Source: Phylloscopus collybita
Taxonomy: Eukaryota > Chordata > Aves > Passeriformes > Phylloscopidae
Direction: 5' to 3'
DNA length: 64,000 nucleotides
Assembly: GCA_027886175.1 (NCBI GenBank)
Contig: JAJNNQ010000005.1
Span: 253,001-317,000 of the forward strand
The translations under genes were made by a program, and so were the position numbers. Shown one piece after another: positions 23,435 to 35,195 of the stretch (positions within the stretch are counted from its first letter, which is position 1; each line of letters begins with the position of its first letter). Under the pieces are notes generated by a model. That model searched no databases. It was not told the DNA's origin and was given only the letters and a program-made list of their open reading frames with translations.

Positions 23435-25514
23435 GTAAGTTACTCAGATTTACCTTTGATCTTTATCATCTCCTTGTGTGTTTTCTTAAGCCCTTTGAAA
23501 TCTTGTTTTGAAAAGTGGGTTTCTTTTAGCAAACTCAAATAGTGCCTGTGTTCAAAAGCTTCTTCAGTGGTAAAGCAAAGAGCTTAAAAGATGCAAGCAT
23601 TAGTCATTTTCTCACATGGCAGGTGGCTGATTTTATATGTATTTGATCAGTGAAATGAGAGCTACTTTTGAAACACATTAGGTTGTTTTCAAGGGGACAC
23701 TACAGTCAGAGTGATGGGCTGAGCAGCAGCCAGAGTAGCCCTCCTTAGCAACAGTTAGCTAGTTCCTGCAACAAAACCTTCCATTTACCTAGATTTTTTT
23801 TTTTAATTCCTCTCTCATTTTCTTGTGCATTTTATAAAAGCAAGGAATTCTGGTTTGAGTGGATGGTGCTGTTGGTCTTCTGGGCTGGGAAGGCTCTGGG
23901 AACATGGGCTGCAGCCTGCATAGCTGTCCAGCCCCTCAGTGCTGGGTTGCCTGTATGTGCAGCCTGGCTGCTCTGCTGATGAGGGATCACTGCTGTCTCC
24001 TTCAGCTTGTCCTGCCTGTGTGGGAAAAGTATTCAATGAAATGACAGTCTTCATTCCATGACATGTTCTTGCAAAGCTGTGTGTATCAGCTTATTGATGA
24101 TAGCAAGAAGGAGCATTTGTTTTACCATTTCTCCCCTTTTCCAGATCAATTTAGTTGAACCATTCTTGGAGTTTGATGGGGTTTTTTTTTGTTGGATTTT
24201 TGAAAGATAGCTTTCTGAATAGCTAATTTTAGCTTGTTCAGGACACTGGTTCAGAGTCACCTGAAGAACAGCCCTTAATAACAAACATGTCTATGAAGGC
24301 TGGATATACTTTAAAAAATAATTTCCTCTTGCAAGAAACATTGAAGGAGTCTGCCTGGGGCTGTATCTGAAGCTTTTGCTTCTTGCCAACTGTTGAAACA
24401 ACAGAGATGGTAATAAAGTACTTGTGGAAAGCATGCATTCTCCTGGGCTGGTGAACTTTGCAATTAGTCAACCCATTGAGAGTCCTCAGAAAGAGACCTC
24501 ATAATAGCTTCAGGTGTATTTGTGTACTGCCTGTCTCCTAATTGTGAGTGAACTCACAGTCTTTGTTTCAGGAGAATTTTAGGGAAAATTGTTAGTTTTT
24601 TTGAGTTTGTACATGAGTCCAGCAACGGAAGTTTATAAAGCAAGGTGTGGTTTTTTCATTTAAAACTGTAGTCCCTTCATGTATGAGCAGGGAGATTGAA
24701 CAGGCCTAAGCATATTAGGTAAATAATATAGAAATATGGGGGAAGGCCTGGGGTGAGGTGTCTTTTCTCCCAACTGTGCAGCTTGTCTGATTAAATGTTT
24801 GCCTGGATTAGTAGTTTCCAAAGTGGATGTGGGTAGGACAGTCCACTGGAGTGTAGGAAGGAAATACTTTTTGGTTTGTTTTCTCTTTCTTTTCCTTTAT
24901 AGTTTGTGTTTCTGTGTATGTTTTAAAATAAGCATATTGTATTAGTTGAGTAGTACATATATATAGTTTATAAATAAGCATACATGTATTGGGAGTCTTA
25001 TGCTCAAAAATTTTGTACTGATTCAGTGTGCAAAGTTTGGAGAAACCTCTGGGATCACTTGGCAGGAGTGACAGGAAAAGTGAGGATTGTTAATCTGATC
25101 GCATTCTGCTGCAGCATCTTGCAGGTGTGAGAACAAATTTAGGAGTTTTTGGCATATAAGGGCCTGTGATTAGGTGAAGCAGCTGCCTCCTCTGGAGCAG
25201 GGTGCGGTACGGAGGAGCGCCTGGGTCCTTGGCATCATCAGGCGGTCACCCAGCGGGGAACCATCCTCCGTGCTGCTGGCTGTGCCCTCAGTGGCCTGAG
25301 GGAGAGGAGCTGTGTGGGCTTTCTCTCCTCTGTGTTGGAGAGAGGAGGACTGGAGTCTGAAAGAAGAAGACAAATCTGAGGGAGGAAAAGCCACCTTTGG
25401 GGACTAAACCATCAGAGACTTCTGTGACCAGTTGACCCTTGGTAGAGCTTAGTGAATCTCCAGCTGCATTTTAATATTTGCACCATCTTGTGACAGATGA
25501 TAATAATGTATACT

Positions 25515-25600
25515 GTAGGTCTAAAGTGACTTGGCCAAGGAAATACTGCTATAGAGAATGAGACCTAAAATGAGAGGGAGATGTGAGTCTCAATCCCTTG
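25515..25600 (+). mobile_element. Possible ancient MIR/L2-type SINE core
   Basis: The stretch 'gtctaaagtgacttggccaaggaaa' followed by 'gtgagtctcaatccc' about 45 bases on resembles the conserved core of amniote MIR-like elements (taagtgacttgcccaagg). The match is short and eye-based, so it may be chance. Confidence 0.25.
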
Positions 25601-25987
25601 TACAGAAACCACGTTGCGTGTGCCAGTTTTCTGTTGCTACCTTTTGGCTTTTAGTGGGTAGTCTGTAACAGAGGGAAGAAAGATGGGCGGGAGAGTTGGA
25701 TTCTTTCTTTTCGTGGAAAATTTTGGCAGGTCTATGTGGTATGCCCCATTTGCTCTCCCAAGAGCAGGTAAGAACACTGCCTCACAGTGTGGCACAAGGA
25801 TTGGAAGAGTTATTCAATGTTTATTGCCACCTTCCAGAAATGGGGATTTCTATCCCCTCATGCCTCCAAGAGCCAGAAAGGTTAAGACTGCTGCAACATT
25901 GCTATGCAATCTGCATAGTGTTGGGAGCTGTAAAAATCACGTGCACTACCTTTGACTTAATTTACACAGGAAACATGCAGTAAAAAT

Positions 25988-26048
25988 GGAAAATACAAAT
26001 GTACAACACAAATACAATACAATATTTGTATTTGGAAAATACAAATGT
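25988..26048. repeat. 15-bp direct repeat enclosing a 9-bp-stem hairpin
   Basis: ggaaaatacaaatgt occurs at 25988-26002 and again at 26034-26048. Between them CAAATACAA (26009-26017) and TTGTATTTG (26026-26034) form a perfect 9-bp inverted repeat with an 8-base loop. No element family is recognised. Confidence 0.85.
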
Positions 26049-26414
26049 TGGGTTTTTTTCACAGAGAGCGACAGAATGTTGTCTGATATTCCATGAAAAG
26101 CACTATGTGTCTTTGCTGTATTAGCATAATATCTTGCTGTTATTTCAGTCTGAGATGTACTGTCTTGGTCTTGGTATGTGTCTGTGCATACTAGGTTTAA
26201 AGTATGTTGATGCCACTCAAAGTTAAAAATTAATGGGAGACAACTTGCAGGTTAACTGCAGGTGATTGTACAGCTTTAAATAATATATAGGAGCTTTTAC
26301 TGAATTTTCAGTATAGAGATGTAGTGCATTTGTAAATCAGCTTCATGTAAATTTTAAATCACTGATATGATTGTTAGCAGAGCTTCTTGGTTTGGGATCT
26401 GATGAAATCAGATC

Positions 26415-26438
26415 AGTTGTTAAGTTAACTTAACAACT
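26415..26438. repeat. Perfect 24-bp palindrome
   Basis: The half-site AGTTGTTAAGTT is followed directly by its exact reverse complement. There is no spacer, and the next outer bases do not pair. Confidence 0.95.
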
Positions 26439-26545
26439 CATTAATTAACTCTTCATTCATCAGTTTGTATTGGAAAATTAGTTACAACATACTTCAAGTG
26501 AGAAGTAGTAAAGAGCCAGGAAAAATCTGAAATCATTAGACCAAA

Positions 26546-26576
26546 TTTAAAGTTTGATGTAAATTCAAACTTTAAA
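26546..26576. repeat. Perfect 12-bp inverted repeat with 7-base loop
   Basis: TTTAAAGTTTGA at 26546-26557 and TCAAACTTTAAA at 26565-26576 are exact reverse complements around a tgtaaat loop. Confidence 0.95.
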
Positions 26577-26636
26577 CACTGTCTTTAAGTTATGAGTTAT
26601 CTGAAGCTGTTTCACACCGTGTTACTTCAACCTTAA

Positions 26637-26661
26637 AGTCTCCTATTTTATTTAGGAGACT
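26637..26661. repeat. Perfect 9-bp inverted repeat with 7-base loop
   Basis: AGTCTCCTA at 26637-26645 and TAGGAGACT at 26653-26661 are exact reverse complements around a ttttatt loop. Confidence 0.95.
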
Positions 26662-29600
26662 AAATTACATAACAAAGCTTAAGAGATAGAAATTTTTAAA
26701 GTGTCAGGCAGATAATGCTCAGTCATCAGGGTTAAGAGTCCTCTGGGCCTCTGGTTCTACCATGCTTGTATGGATTGTCTCTACATCTAACCTTCATTTA
26801 TTTTTTTGTTGTTTTGTGCTTACTTTCTCGATACTTTGCCTATTTGTCTCCTTCAGCCTTTTTTTGATACTATCTTTTAAATAAATTTTTGACCTTTTCC
26901 TTTTAATAAAACCACACCAATTTCACTTCCTTGGTTTTGGTGTTTGCTGCTGACAGTGAAGTTACACTGACTCACCTTCCCTCGGCAGGGAATATTTCCT
27001 TTGAAATTATTTAAGAATTTCATAAATCCATCTATAATTAGAAAAATGTCACAGAGCTACAGCATTGATCCATCTGTTGTGAACATATGGGCTATACAAG
27101 TTATAAGGAACAGAGAAACAACACATAAAATGGAGAAATTGTGATTTAATAATGACAAGAGCTATATAACTGGATTTGTAGTCAAGCAATATAACTGTTT
27201 TCTGATTCCTGTCTTCCTTCATTGTTTGCTTTGGTGGTACCTCGCCCTGTTCTGACACAGTTTGTTCCTCTTGGTGTTGGATGTGTGCCAGCAGTTCTGG
27301 GGCTCCTCTGCCCTGTCAGGTAACAGGTGCGGAGCTGCCCCGGCCTGTTCCCATGCCTTGATGTCACCTGTGTCGCTGTACTGGCACTGTTCTTGTGGCA
27401 GAAATTCCTGCTCTGCTTTCCTTCCTTTCCTTCTTTTTTTCCTAGTATTCAGATTTATGACACTTAGGAAGAGTAATGAACTTTTTGTTTGCTTCATGTG
27501 CTCTGTACCTGCTCACTAGGACGTTGAAGTGGGAGGTTATGGGCACAGTCAGGGAACTGCAGGCACTGCACACGCTTGTGTGCCATGCACCCTTACTGCT
27601 TGAAAGATTTGACTGTGACTGCAGAAGGTTTGCTATGAGTAGATGGAGGAAGTCAGCAGACTTGGATTGCTGAGAAAATAGCCTTCAGTTATATTTTATC
27701 AGAGGCTTATTTTATCAGAGCATTATTCTATATGCTTTTTGTAGGCTGCTGTGAAATTGTCTGTGCTTCTTATTGGAATGGCAGGAGCATTACCTGTTGC
27801 AGAACTGTTTTGTCAGGCATGGATGAGCAGGAGGCTACATGCTTCAGTCTAGCTTACTACTGAAGCTTAAGACCTGTTAAACACATCCAGACTATTTCCA
27901 TATCTTCCATGTTTTGTGGAGTCAAGCCCTGAGCTTCATCCTTCTGTGCAAGGCTGCACAGGGATTGGAGTTTATGCCTGACATTGCCTACATAAATGCT
28001 GTGTTGAGCTTGGCTAAAGCTTGTGATTTATTTGCTTGTTGGGTTGGTCCTGCTCAATACTATTACGTTTTCTTTTAACAGTAGGTGCTGTGTCTGAATG
28101 GTTTGGCAAAGGAAAAAAACCTATCAGCCTGGCCACGTCCATGAGGTCAATTGCAATAGTGCAAAAGGAAATTTTGTAATTAAATTCCTTGGTTTACTAA
28201 GAAACTCAGGCTGCCCATGGGCCTGTGGAAGGGCAGGGCTCAGAGCAGAGAAACTCTAGGAGCTGGGTTCTCCAGCCTGCTCCTCAGAGTCCCCTTCTGC
28301 CTGCGTCACATGCAAAGTGCTGTGTGCAAGGAAAAGTTGCTAAACAGATAATGGTATTGATATTAGTTTGTCTTACCTCTGTTCTGTATTGAGCTGTTTA
28401 AACTTCTGAAAGCTCCTATCCCTTCACTGTTTTTTCACCCCCTTTTTTTCCTGGTGTCTTTGTTCCAGCTATATGAACCAGATGGAAGTCATCTTCTTTC
28501 ATGTACTGGGCACCGTTTTGTCATTTATGTTGCATTTTTAAAAATAGCTGTAGCCAATGTGTGTCTTTCACTCCTTATCTGGAGTTTCTGGCATGTCAAA
28601 TGTCTTCTTAGGCCTCACTCTTCCTATTTCAGGAGCTTCCTCTTTCTCCAGCCTGCTTATTTCATATGGCAGGGTCAGTTTCCAGTTGTCTCCTGATTAG
28701 ATACACCTACACTTTCCTTTTCATGTCTATAACCTCATTACACATACACACAACCTCCCCCACTAAACACAGTGCCAGAAAGCTTAGGAAGGTGATCTTC
28801 TCAAAATGTTATATTGTTAACTGAAGTGAGGGGTTATTTGGTTAGGTATTGGTATTTTTTTTTCCTGCCCATGTTTTATGTGTGGATGTTGCAAAGTTTT
28901 AGAGACAGGAGTCTTTATTTCTTGTTTGTTCTGCAAAGCCCCTGGGCCAAGGATGGACCCTGGGTGCTGGAGTGTTACTGCATTGGCGCTGGAGCTCACA
29001 GAGGCAACAGAGCTGCCTGCTCAGGCTGTTCAGAGAATGTAGAAGTTCTCTTACCATACCACCAAAGCATAATACAGACTCTGCTTTAAGCAGTGGTTTA
29101 TGTAAAGAACAGGGTTAAGTCTGGAGCTGCTGTCAGAGTGTAGCAAGGGCTGTGATAGTCCCTTTCAGGTAAAGGTGGAAAACTTCGTTGTTGTTGTAAC
29201 TTTGTCTGTAAATAGGTTGACGTTGTGTTAACTCCTGTTTGTGTGGTTCTGCAGAATAATGAGTTTTGGACGAGCCTGATTCTGTGGGAATGAAGGACAT
29301 TGAGTACTTTGTGGCATAAGGGAGAATAAATTCTTAATAATCCTCTGCACACAAAATGTTTTTAGCTCACAGTATTGTTCCATTCTCTGTTTTCTCGATT
29401 TGTTGTTGAAATAGAAGGGCAAAAAGTTATCTCAAAACAACAGATTGGATTTTTCTGAATACCTCATTTACATATATTTGCATGTGTAATAATCCTACCG
29501 CATGTTGTTAGGCTTTGTATAGAAGCTAAGAAAGGAGATTGCCATAGCACTGAAAGTGTAATAATTAAAATCTTACTGAGATACTTCAGTTGTGCTTTTA

Positions 29601-29834
29601 TTTCAAGCAGTCTAAATATTTTTGCATAGATATTTTCTTGTAGAGGCAGCCCACTGAGCTGAGAAAATCAGGGTTGTGGTTGTTTGGAAATCATTGAGCC
29701 TGCATGGATCTCATTTGGGTCTCACGTACTTACAGAGCTTTTTGTGGGGTAATTAATTATGTGTCAAGACCAAAACAATATTGATGTTTGAGAGATATGG
29801 AATTACTGGTACTTCGGTGAGCAGTTGTGTCCAC

Positions 29835-29960
29835 ATGAAATTTATCCTTGCCTGTGACCCACATGCAGGACCTGGCACCTGGCCCTGTGGAACCTCATTC
29901 ATTGTGATTTTTACTGCTGAGGTCCCTGTACAGTTTGCTGTCACCTGGGCATGACATCAG
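29835..29960 (-). mobile_element. CR1 LINE fragment, minus strand
   Basis: On the + strand 'catgcaggacctggcacct' followed by 'ggccctgtggaacctcattc' matches the reverse complement of the avian CR1 3' region (aggttcaacaaggccaagtgccgggtcctgca type). It is a short, diverged fragment without a coding frame, and is antisense to TMCC1. Ends are approximate. Confidence 0.55.
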
Positions 29961-30936
29961 TGTTGGTGTTGGAGCATGGCTGTAGTGAGGTCAGGTTATT
30001 CAGTCTGGATTCTGGACAGGGAATTGGTTTGGAGTGTTTGGTGGAAGCCCTTAGTTGACACTTTCTGGCATCACTGAGAAGACAGACCAACTTGGATTAA
30101 TTTAATATGAAGTCATTTGGTGAATTTGCAGCTTTTTGCCTCCATAAGCCCAGACATATTCAGGTTGCCATTTGCTTGTCTTAGGGCTACAGGAATTATG
30201 AAAGGATTTACTGTCCTGCGGTGGGATTCTCATAGAGCAGCTTCTCAAGGCTCCACTCACTTCAGTCCTACTGTGTCCTGACAGAACTTCACACATCCTC
30301 ATCCATTTGTCAGTTTGGACAATAAGTTTTCATAAAGATTTCAAATATCTTTGTATTTTGTTTATCAACTTAAATCTGTATTCTGTTGGTGTCCGCATTT
30401 TAGAAAATGACTACATATGCTTTTGGCAGAAGTTTACAGTCTTCAGCTGGCAGCTGTGTCAATACTTTCCAGATGATGTCGATCCCATGGGCATCAAAAA
30501 CCTACCAGCAATAAGCTTGCTTTTCTTAATTACTTACAGGGACTTCTTCCAAGTGCTCACATTGGTCTGCACACTGCATGATAACATAACCAAGACAGCA
30601 AGGTGCCATCCTTTCAGTATATGTAGCACAGTTGTGAAAGAATGAACAGTTTCTCTCCAACTGTAAATAGTCTTAGTGATAACTTACTTCCCAGAAACTT
30701 TTCGCAAATTGTTCTGTCCTAAGCACCATGCAATACACCTTGGACAACCACCTGTGAAAGAGCAAAAGATAGAGTTTTTTATAACATTAAAACTACTGTG
30801 GCTATGAACAGTATGTCCTGGATCTCTAAAAGATGACTTTGGCTTTAACCTATTTCCCCAAAGAGCAAGCAATCATAGCGCCATACTCTAGTGTTGGCTC
30901 TCCTGTTCAGCTTACATTGGTGGTGAGCATTTGGTG

Positions 30937-30937
<1 letters not shown>

Positions 30938-30968
<31 letters not shown>
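30938..30968. repeat. (ATT)n microsatellite
   Basis: About ten uninterrupted TAT/ATT trinucleotides, 31 bases in all. Confidence 0.95.
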
Positions 30969-33174
30969 GTAACTGAGTGAAGTAAATGTTTTGTAGTTTT
31001 GGCTGTAAGGGACTGGAAATGCTAAAAGTGATTTCACTTTCAGCATCTGCAGCTCAATCATGTTCAACCAGCACCAACTTACACAATTCCTATGAAGGGA
31101 GAACTTGTACTCATTTGGGAGGGTGAAGCAGGAACTACCCAGACAGCCAGGTGCACAAGAACCTCAATGGACAGTGCACAAAGAGCATTTCAGGACAGCA
31201 GGATTTTTTCTCTTTCTTAAAAGTGGTGCTGTGCACCCCTGGAGCTGCAGATCCGGGCTCCCAGCATATGTGGATGGGGTTGTGTCACTGGGCCAGGGCA
31301 GCCCTGGCTCCTGTGCACCTGTGCCACTCTGCTCCCAGCAGAAAAGTCAGCCCAGCATTCGTGCTTGCAGGGTGATAGGATTGTACTGTTTGTGTCTTGC
31401 AGCAATATGAGATACTGGCAGAACACTTGCAACACTGGCTTGGTTGCAAGTTGAGATAGGTCAGGAGCAGGCTGAGGGTTATTTCACAAGCTCAGAAATT
31501 AGTCTTCAGTTGCTTAATTGCCCCAGAAGCCCGTTCTGCACCTGGCACTGTTTTCCCTCTCTGGGATCAGTGACCTTTGAGCAACAGAAAGGGGCATTAG
31601 ACTCAAAGTGTTGTTTGTGGGCAAAGGATACACACACACTTTCTATATGAGGAGAACCGAGAACTTAGTTGTAGTATAACTGAAATCTGAAGGGTGTCAT
31701 CATTATTAGTCCAGATCTAATTTTTTACAGATGGAAAAGTATTATTGGTGTTAAAATGTTATACACACACTTCTTATTTTATAATCCCTTCACTCAGGTT
31801 ACGCTCACCCTTCCAGTATTCCTCAGGTCCTACAGTTGGTGATGTTCTGAGCAGGGTAGAGGTGTTACCACCTGAAGTTGTCAACAACTGGAGTCCTTGA
31901 CTGGGAGGTTAGGTCATTGCTCATTTATAAGGCTAAAAATGTAACCTTCTGTAGGCACTGCTATTAAAACTCCATGCTACATCTTCTGCTGAAGTGGTTC
32001 AGCTATGATAGAGCAAGCTCTGGAGATAGGTGCATGCTGCAGCAGATAGCAGAGCCACTGCAGATGTATCATCAATGTTTTTGACTGATCTACATCTCCC
32101 ACAGTAGAATGCCATCCAAGATCATTGCCAAATCTCTCTTAGGACTGGGGTCAATTTCAATAAAATCTTGATTTTGACCCATTATGAAAGGGGCTGAACC
32201 ATCCTCATTGTCTTTAACTGCAGGGATGTCACCAAAGTTAAAGATAACACTTTGTTTTCCTGTTGTTCACTGTACCAACACTGTCTATGATACTTATTGT
32301 GCTAATATCAAATCCCATGACAAGTCAAAAAACATTTCAAGTCATCTCTAATTGTAGATTTGACTGTGATATACATCTTGTCATCTTTTTTACCAAGTTG
32401 TCATGAATGCTTTCTGAAGCAGTTACATATAAATTCTAAGTGTAATTTAGTTGGAAATTAATGTTAAAATAATAAAACTTGGGCTTTTCCTTTGCAGTAG
32501 TCCATATAGGAAGTGGGTGGCAGGAAAGAGAGACATTGAGTGGTACCATGGCACTCTGCCAGAGTGCTAGGATCAGGCAGGGTTGTGGCACCACTGGGTG
32601 TGTTTATCTGCCTCGTGCAGTTTGCAGGTGGAAGTTCTGAATAAAAGAACTAATCTAATCTCCCAGTTCCAAATGGTTTGCAGGAGGGAAGGATATTTTA
32701 CTGGGGCATGTTCAAATATTTTACAACTGTGAGAATGCTTTGACTTTCTTGATAGAAGTGGAAATCTGAGCAGCAAACTGAGCAAACTGGTGCTGGCCAG
32801 GAACAGAAATACGGTCCCTGAAAAAAACAGAAGTAATTTTTACTCTAAGCAGTGCTATGCCCAAGTCCCACTTTCTGCCAGCACTGAATGTAGGCAGGAC
32901 AGATGAGTCTTAGCCCAAGTAAGACTGCCTAAACTAAAGCAGACATGGAGGCCTGGGTTAGGGGTGTTCAGCACTGAGAGAGGCAAAGTTGTGCTGATGG
33001 TGGCTGCAGCACCTATCAGCAGCCAGGGTGATACAGCAGGAGATGTAGGTTTCTCTTTTCCTCTCAATCACCTTCATTTGTGAACTTGAGGAGAATTTTC
33101 TTAGGAGGACATGGCATCTTTTAAATATGTGAGTTTCTGGTGGATCCTTAAATGTGCAGGGCTTTGATGTGCCC

Positions 33175-33290
33175 CAAACCTGGAAGGAGTCATGGCCGGG
33201 GTTAAATGAGGCTTGGAGCAACCTGGTCTAGTGGAAGGTGTCCCTACCCACAGCAGCGGGGTGGAATGAGATGGTCTGTGAAATGCCACC
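33175..33290 (+). mobile_element. CR1 LINE 3' fragment
   Basis: The stretch 'gcttggagcaacctggtcta' followed by 'gtggaaggtgtccctaccca' and 'ggaatgagatggtct' is the well-known CR1 3' region (ttgagcaacctggtctagtggaaggtgtccctgccc). The terminal ATTCTATGA-type tail is missing. The fragment gives way within about 40 bases to an unrelated GC-rich block, which suggests truncation or a rearrangement junction. Confidence 0.8.
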
Positions 33291-33324
33291 CCAGTCAGCA
33301 ACACCAATGGGTGCTGGGGCGTTT

Positions 33325-33475
33325 CGGTGGAGCGGCGGTAGCGCGGTGTTCCGGCGCAGGCGCGGCGGCTCCTGCCCGGAGCGCCCGGGCGCTCGGGCCG
33401 CACAGCGGCGCTCCGGCCCGCAGGGGGCGCCGCGGGGCCGCGCCTGGAGAGCGCCCGGGGCGCCCCGTGCGAGCG
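33325..33475. promoter_or_regulatory. CpG-dense block beside the 18-bp minisatellite
   Basis: About 150 bp of very GC-rich unique sequence (gcgcaggcgcggcgg, cgctccggcccg, ccgcggggccgcgcc) sit between the CR1 fragment and the 18-bp array. It contains an NRF1-like gcgcaggcgc (33354-33363) and a CTCF-like motif. It could be a small CpG island or a residue of the sequence that seeded the array. I see no start codon plus donor typical of a first exon. Confidence 0.4.
33417..33430 (+). promoter_or_regulatory. CTCF-like motif, plus orientation
   Basis: cccgcagggggcgc fits about 12 of 14 positions of the CTCF core in the forward orientation, 42 bases before the 18-bp array. It is a motif match only. 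Confidence 0.3.
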
Positions 33476-34452
33476 GGGGAGTCCGATAGCCGGGGGGGTC
33501 CGATAGCCGGGGGGAGTCCGATAACCGGGGGGAGTCCGATAGCCGGGGGGAGTTCCATAGCCGGGGGGAGTTCCATAGCCGGGGGGTCCGGTAACCGGGG
33601 GGAGTCCGATAACCGGGGGGAGTTCCATAGCCGGGGGGAGTTCCATAGCCGGGGGGTCCGGTAACCGGGGGGAGTCCGGTAACCGGGGGGAGTCCGATAG
33701 CCGGCGGGAGTTCCAGAGCCGGGGGGTCCGGTAACCGGGGGGAGTCCGGTAACCGGGGGGAGTCCGATAGCCGGGGGGAGTTCCAGAGCCGGGGGGAGTC
33801 CGATAGCCGGGGGGAGTCCGGTAGCCGGGGGGAGTCCGGTAGCCGGGGGGGTCCGATAGCCGGGGGGGTCCGATAGCCGGGGGGAGTCCGATAGCCGGGG
33901 GGAGTTCCAGAGCCGGGGGGAGTCCGGTAGCCGGGGGGAGTCCGGTAGCCGGGGGGAGTTCCAGAGCCGGGGGGAGTCCGATAGCCGGGGGGTCCGATAG
34001 CCGGGGGGAGTCCGATAACCGGGGGGAGTTCCATAGCCGGGGGGAGTTCCAGAGCCGGGGGGAGTTCGATAACCGGGGGGAGTTCCAGAGCCGGGGGGAG
34101 TTCCATAGCCGGGGGGAGTTCGATAGCCGGGGGGAGTCCGATAACCGGGGGGAGTCCGATAGCCGGGGGGAGTCCGAGAGCCGGGGGGTCCGATAGCCGG
34201 GGGGAGTTCCATAGCCGGGGGGAGTTCGATAGCCGGGGGGAGTCCGATAACCGGGGGGAGTCCGATAACCGGGGGGGTCCGATAGCCGGGGGGAGTTCCA
34301 TAGCCGGGGGGGTCCGATAGCCGGGGGGAGTTCCAGAGCCGGGGGGAGTCCGGTAGCCGGGGGGAGTCCGATAGCCGGGGGGAATCCGATAGCCGGGGGA
34401 GTCCGGTAGCCGGGGGGAGTTCCAGAGCCGGGGGGAGTCCGAGAGCCGGGGG
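33472..34452. repeat. G-rich minisatellite, 18-bp unit
   Basis: The unit is close to ggggggagtccgatagcc, 18 bp, with about 54 copies. Variants replace tccgatagcc by ttccatagcc, ttccagagcc, tccggtagcc or tccgataacc, and some units are shortened by loss of the 'gga' step. The + strand carries a run of five to seven G in nearly every unit. As 18 bp is six codons and units lack stops on the minus strand, three minus-strand frames of 305-466 codons stay open (PPAIGL, SPRLSD, PPGYRT repeats); I treat them as artefacts. The array lies inside the TMCC1 intron about 3.4 kb upstream of the CpG island at 37.5-38.2 kb. Confidence 0.95.
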
Positions 34453-35172
34453 AAAGGGAACTCAAGAGAGAACTCCTGCTCTGTGTCCTACAGCAGCCCA
34501 TACCCTGCTGGATGCAGAGATCTGGGGCTTGCTATAATGAATCCACAACGCTGAGGTGTCTTTAAGTATTTTCTTGTGAAATATATATAAAATAAGCTGA
34601 AAGGATTTATCCTGAGAACATGTAGGTTTCAAGACATGAAATTTTAGTCTTGCAAACCTTCTGCACTAAGAAAATGTCTCTCTTGTTGGTTGTCTCAAAA
34701 GGACCCTCTGTAAGACGTTGTCAGGAAGATGTCTTCGTGTTCATTTACGTGTGTCAAACATTGATGTAATATTCATACATACATATTTCTTCTAGCTTTA
34801 TGTGGTGCTAAAAGATAATTTTTTAAAAACTGCTAAAACTGTGTACTTGATTTACAAGTAAAAAGCTGTAGAAGATTTCTGTGGGAGGGATATTAAAGCA
34901 AACAATTCTATTCTTACTGAGCATTTTTAAAAAGAAAATTAGTTACAAAGTATTTTGTACCAAAGATTAATTCTAATTGTGTTTTGTGTTCTCATGAAAG
35001 TATATCAGGCAGAGGCACTAGTTCATTAAGTTAATTTTAAATTTGAAAATAAAATTTAGTGCCTTTTACTGAAATCTTGATTTTCTCCATCATGTTCCTG
35101 AATAAAAATGGAAGAATTCACCAATTAAGCTATTACACAGGAATGAATTGCTGTAGAAAGGTAATATTAGGG

Positions 35173-35195
35173 AAAAAAAAAAAAAAAAAAAAAAA
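35173..35195. repeat. Poly(A) tract of 23 bases
   Basis: An uninterrupted A run lies about 70 bases after an AATAAA (near 35100). This could mark the end of an old retroposed copy on the + strand, but the 600 bases before it match nothing I know and no target-site duplication is obvious. Confidence 0.9.

Larger units (their letters stand above)
23435..33174 (+). other. TMCC1: TMCC1 intron, left part
   Basis: This is non-coding DNA after the GTAAGT donor at 23435. It contains the hairpin cluster at 26.0-26.7 kb, a minus-strand CR1 piece at 29.8 kb and an (ATT)n repeat. I found no exon continuing the TMCC1 frame (expected to begin with an IERLEVSS-like sequence), so the intron runs past this stretch and probably past the window end. 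The open frames present are short and resemble no family. A moderately GC-rich patch with several CpGs at 25170-25290 has no further support. Confidence 0.75.

Noticed and set aside
32148..32180. Hairpin GGGTCAA ... TTGACCC around 32.16 kb
   Set aside because: Stem of only seven perfect pairs with a long loop and mismatches; expected by chance.
33101..34501. Minus-strand frames of 466, 357 and 305 codons with PPAIGL/SPRLSD/PPGYRT repeats
   Set aside because: They exist in all three minus frames because the 18-bp unit is a multiple of three and lacks stops. There is no unique domain, and flanking parts run into the CR1 fragment.
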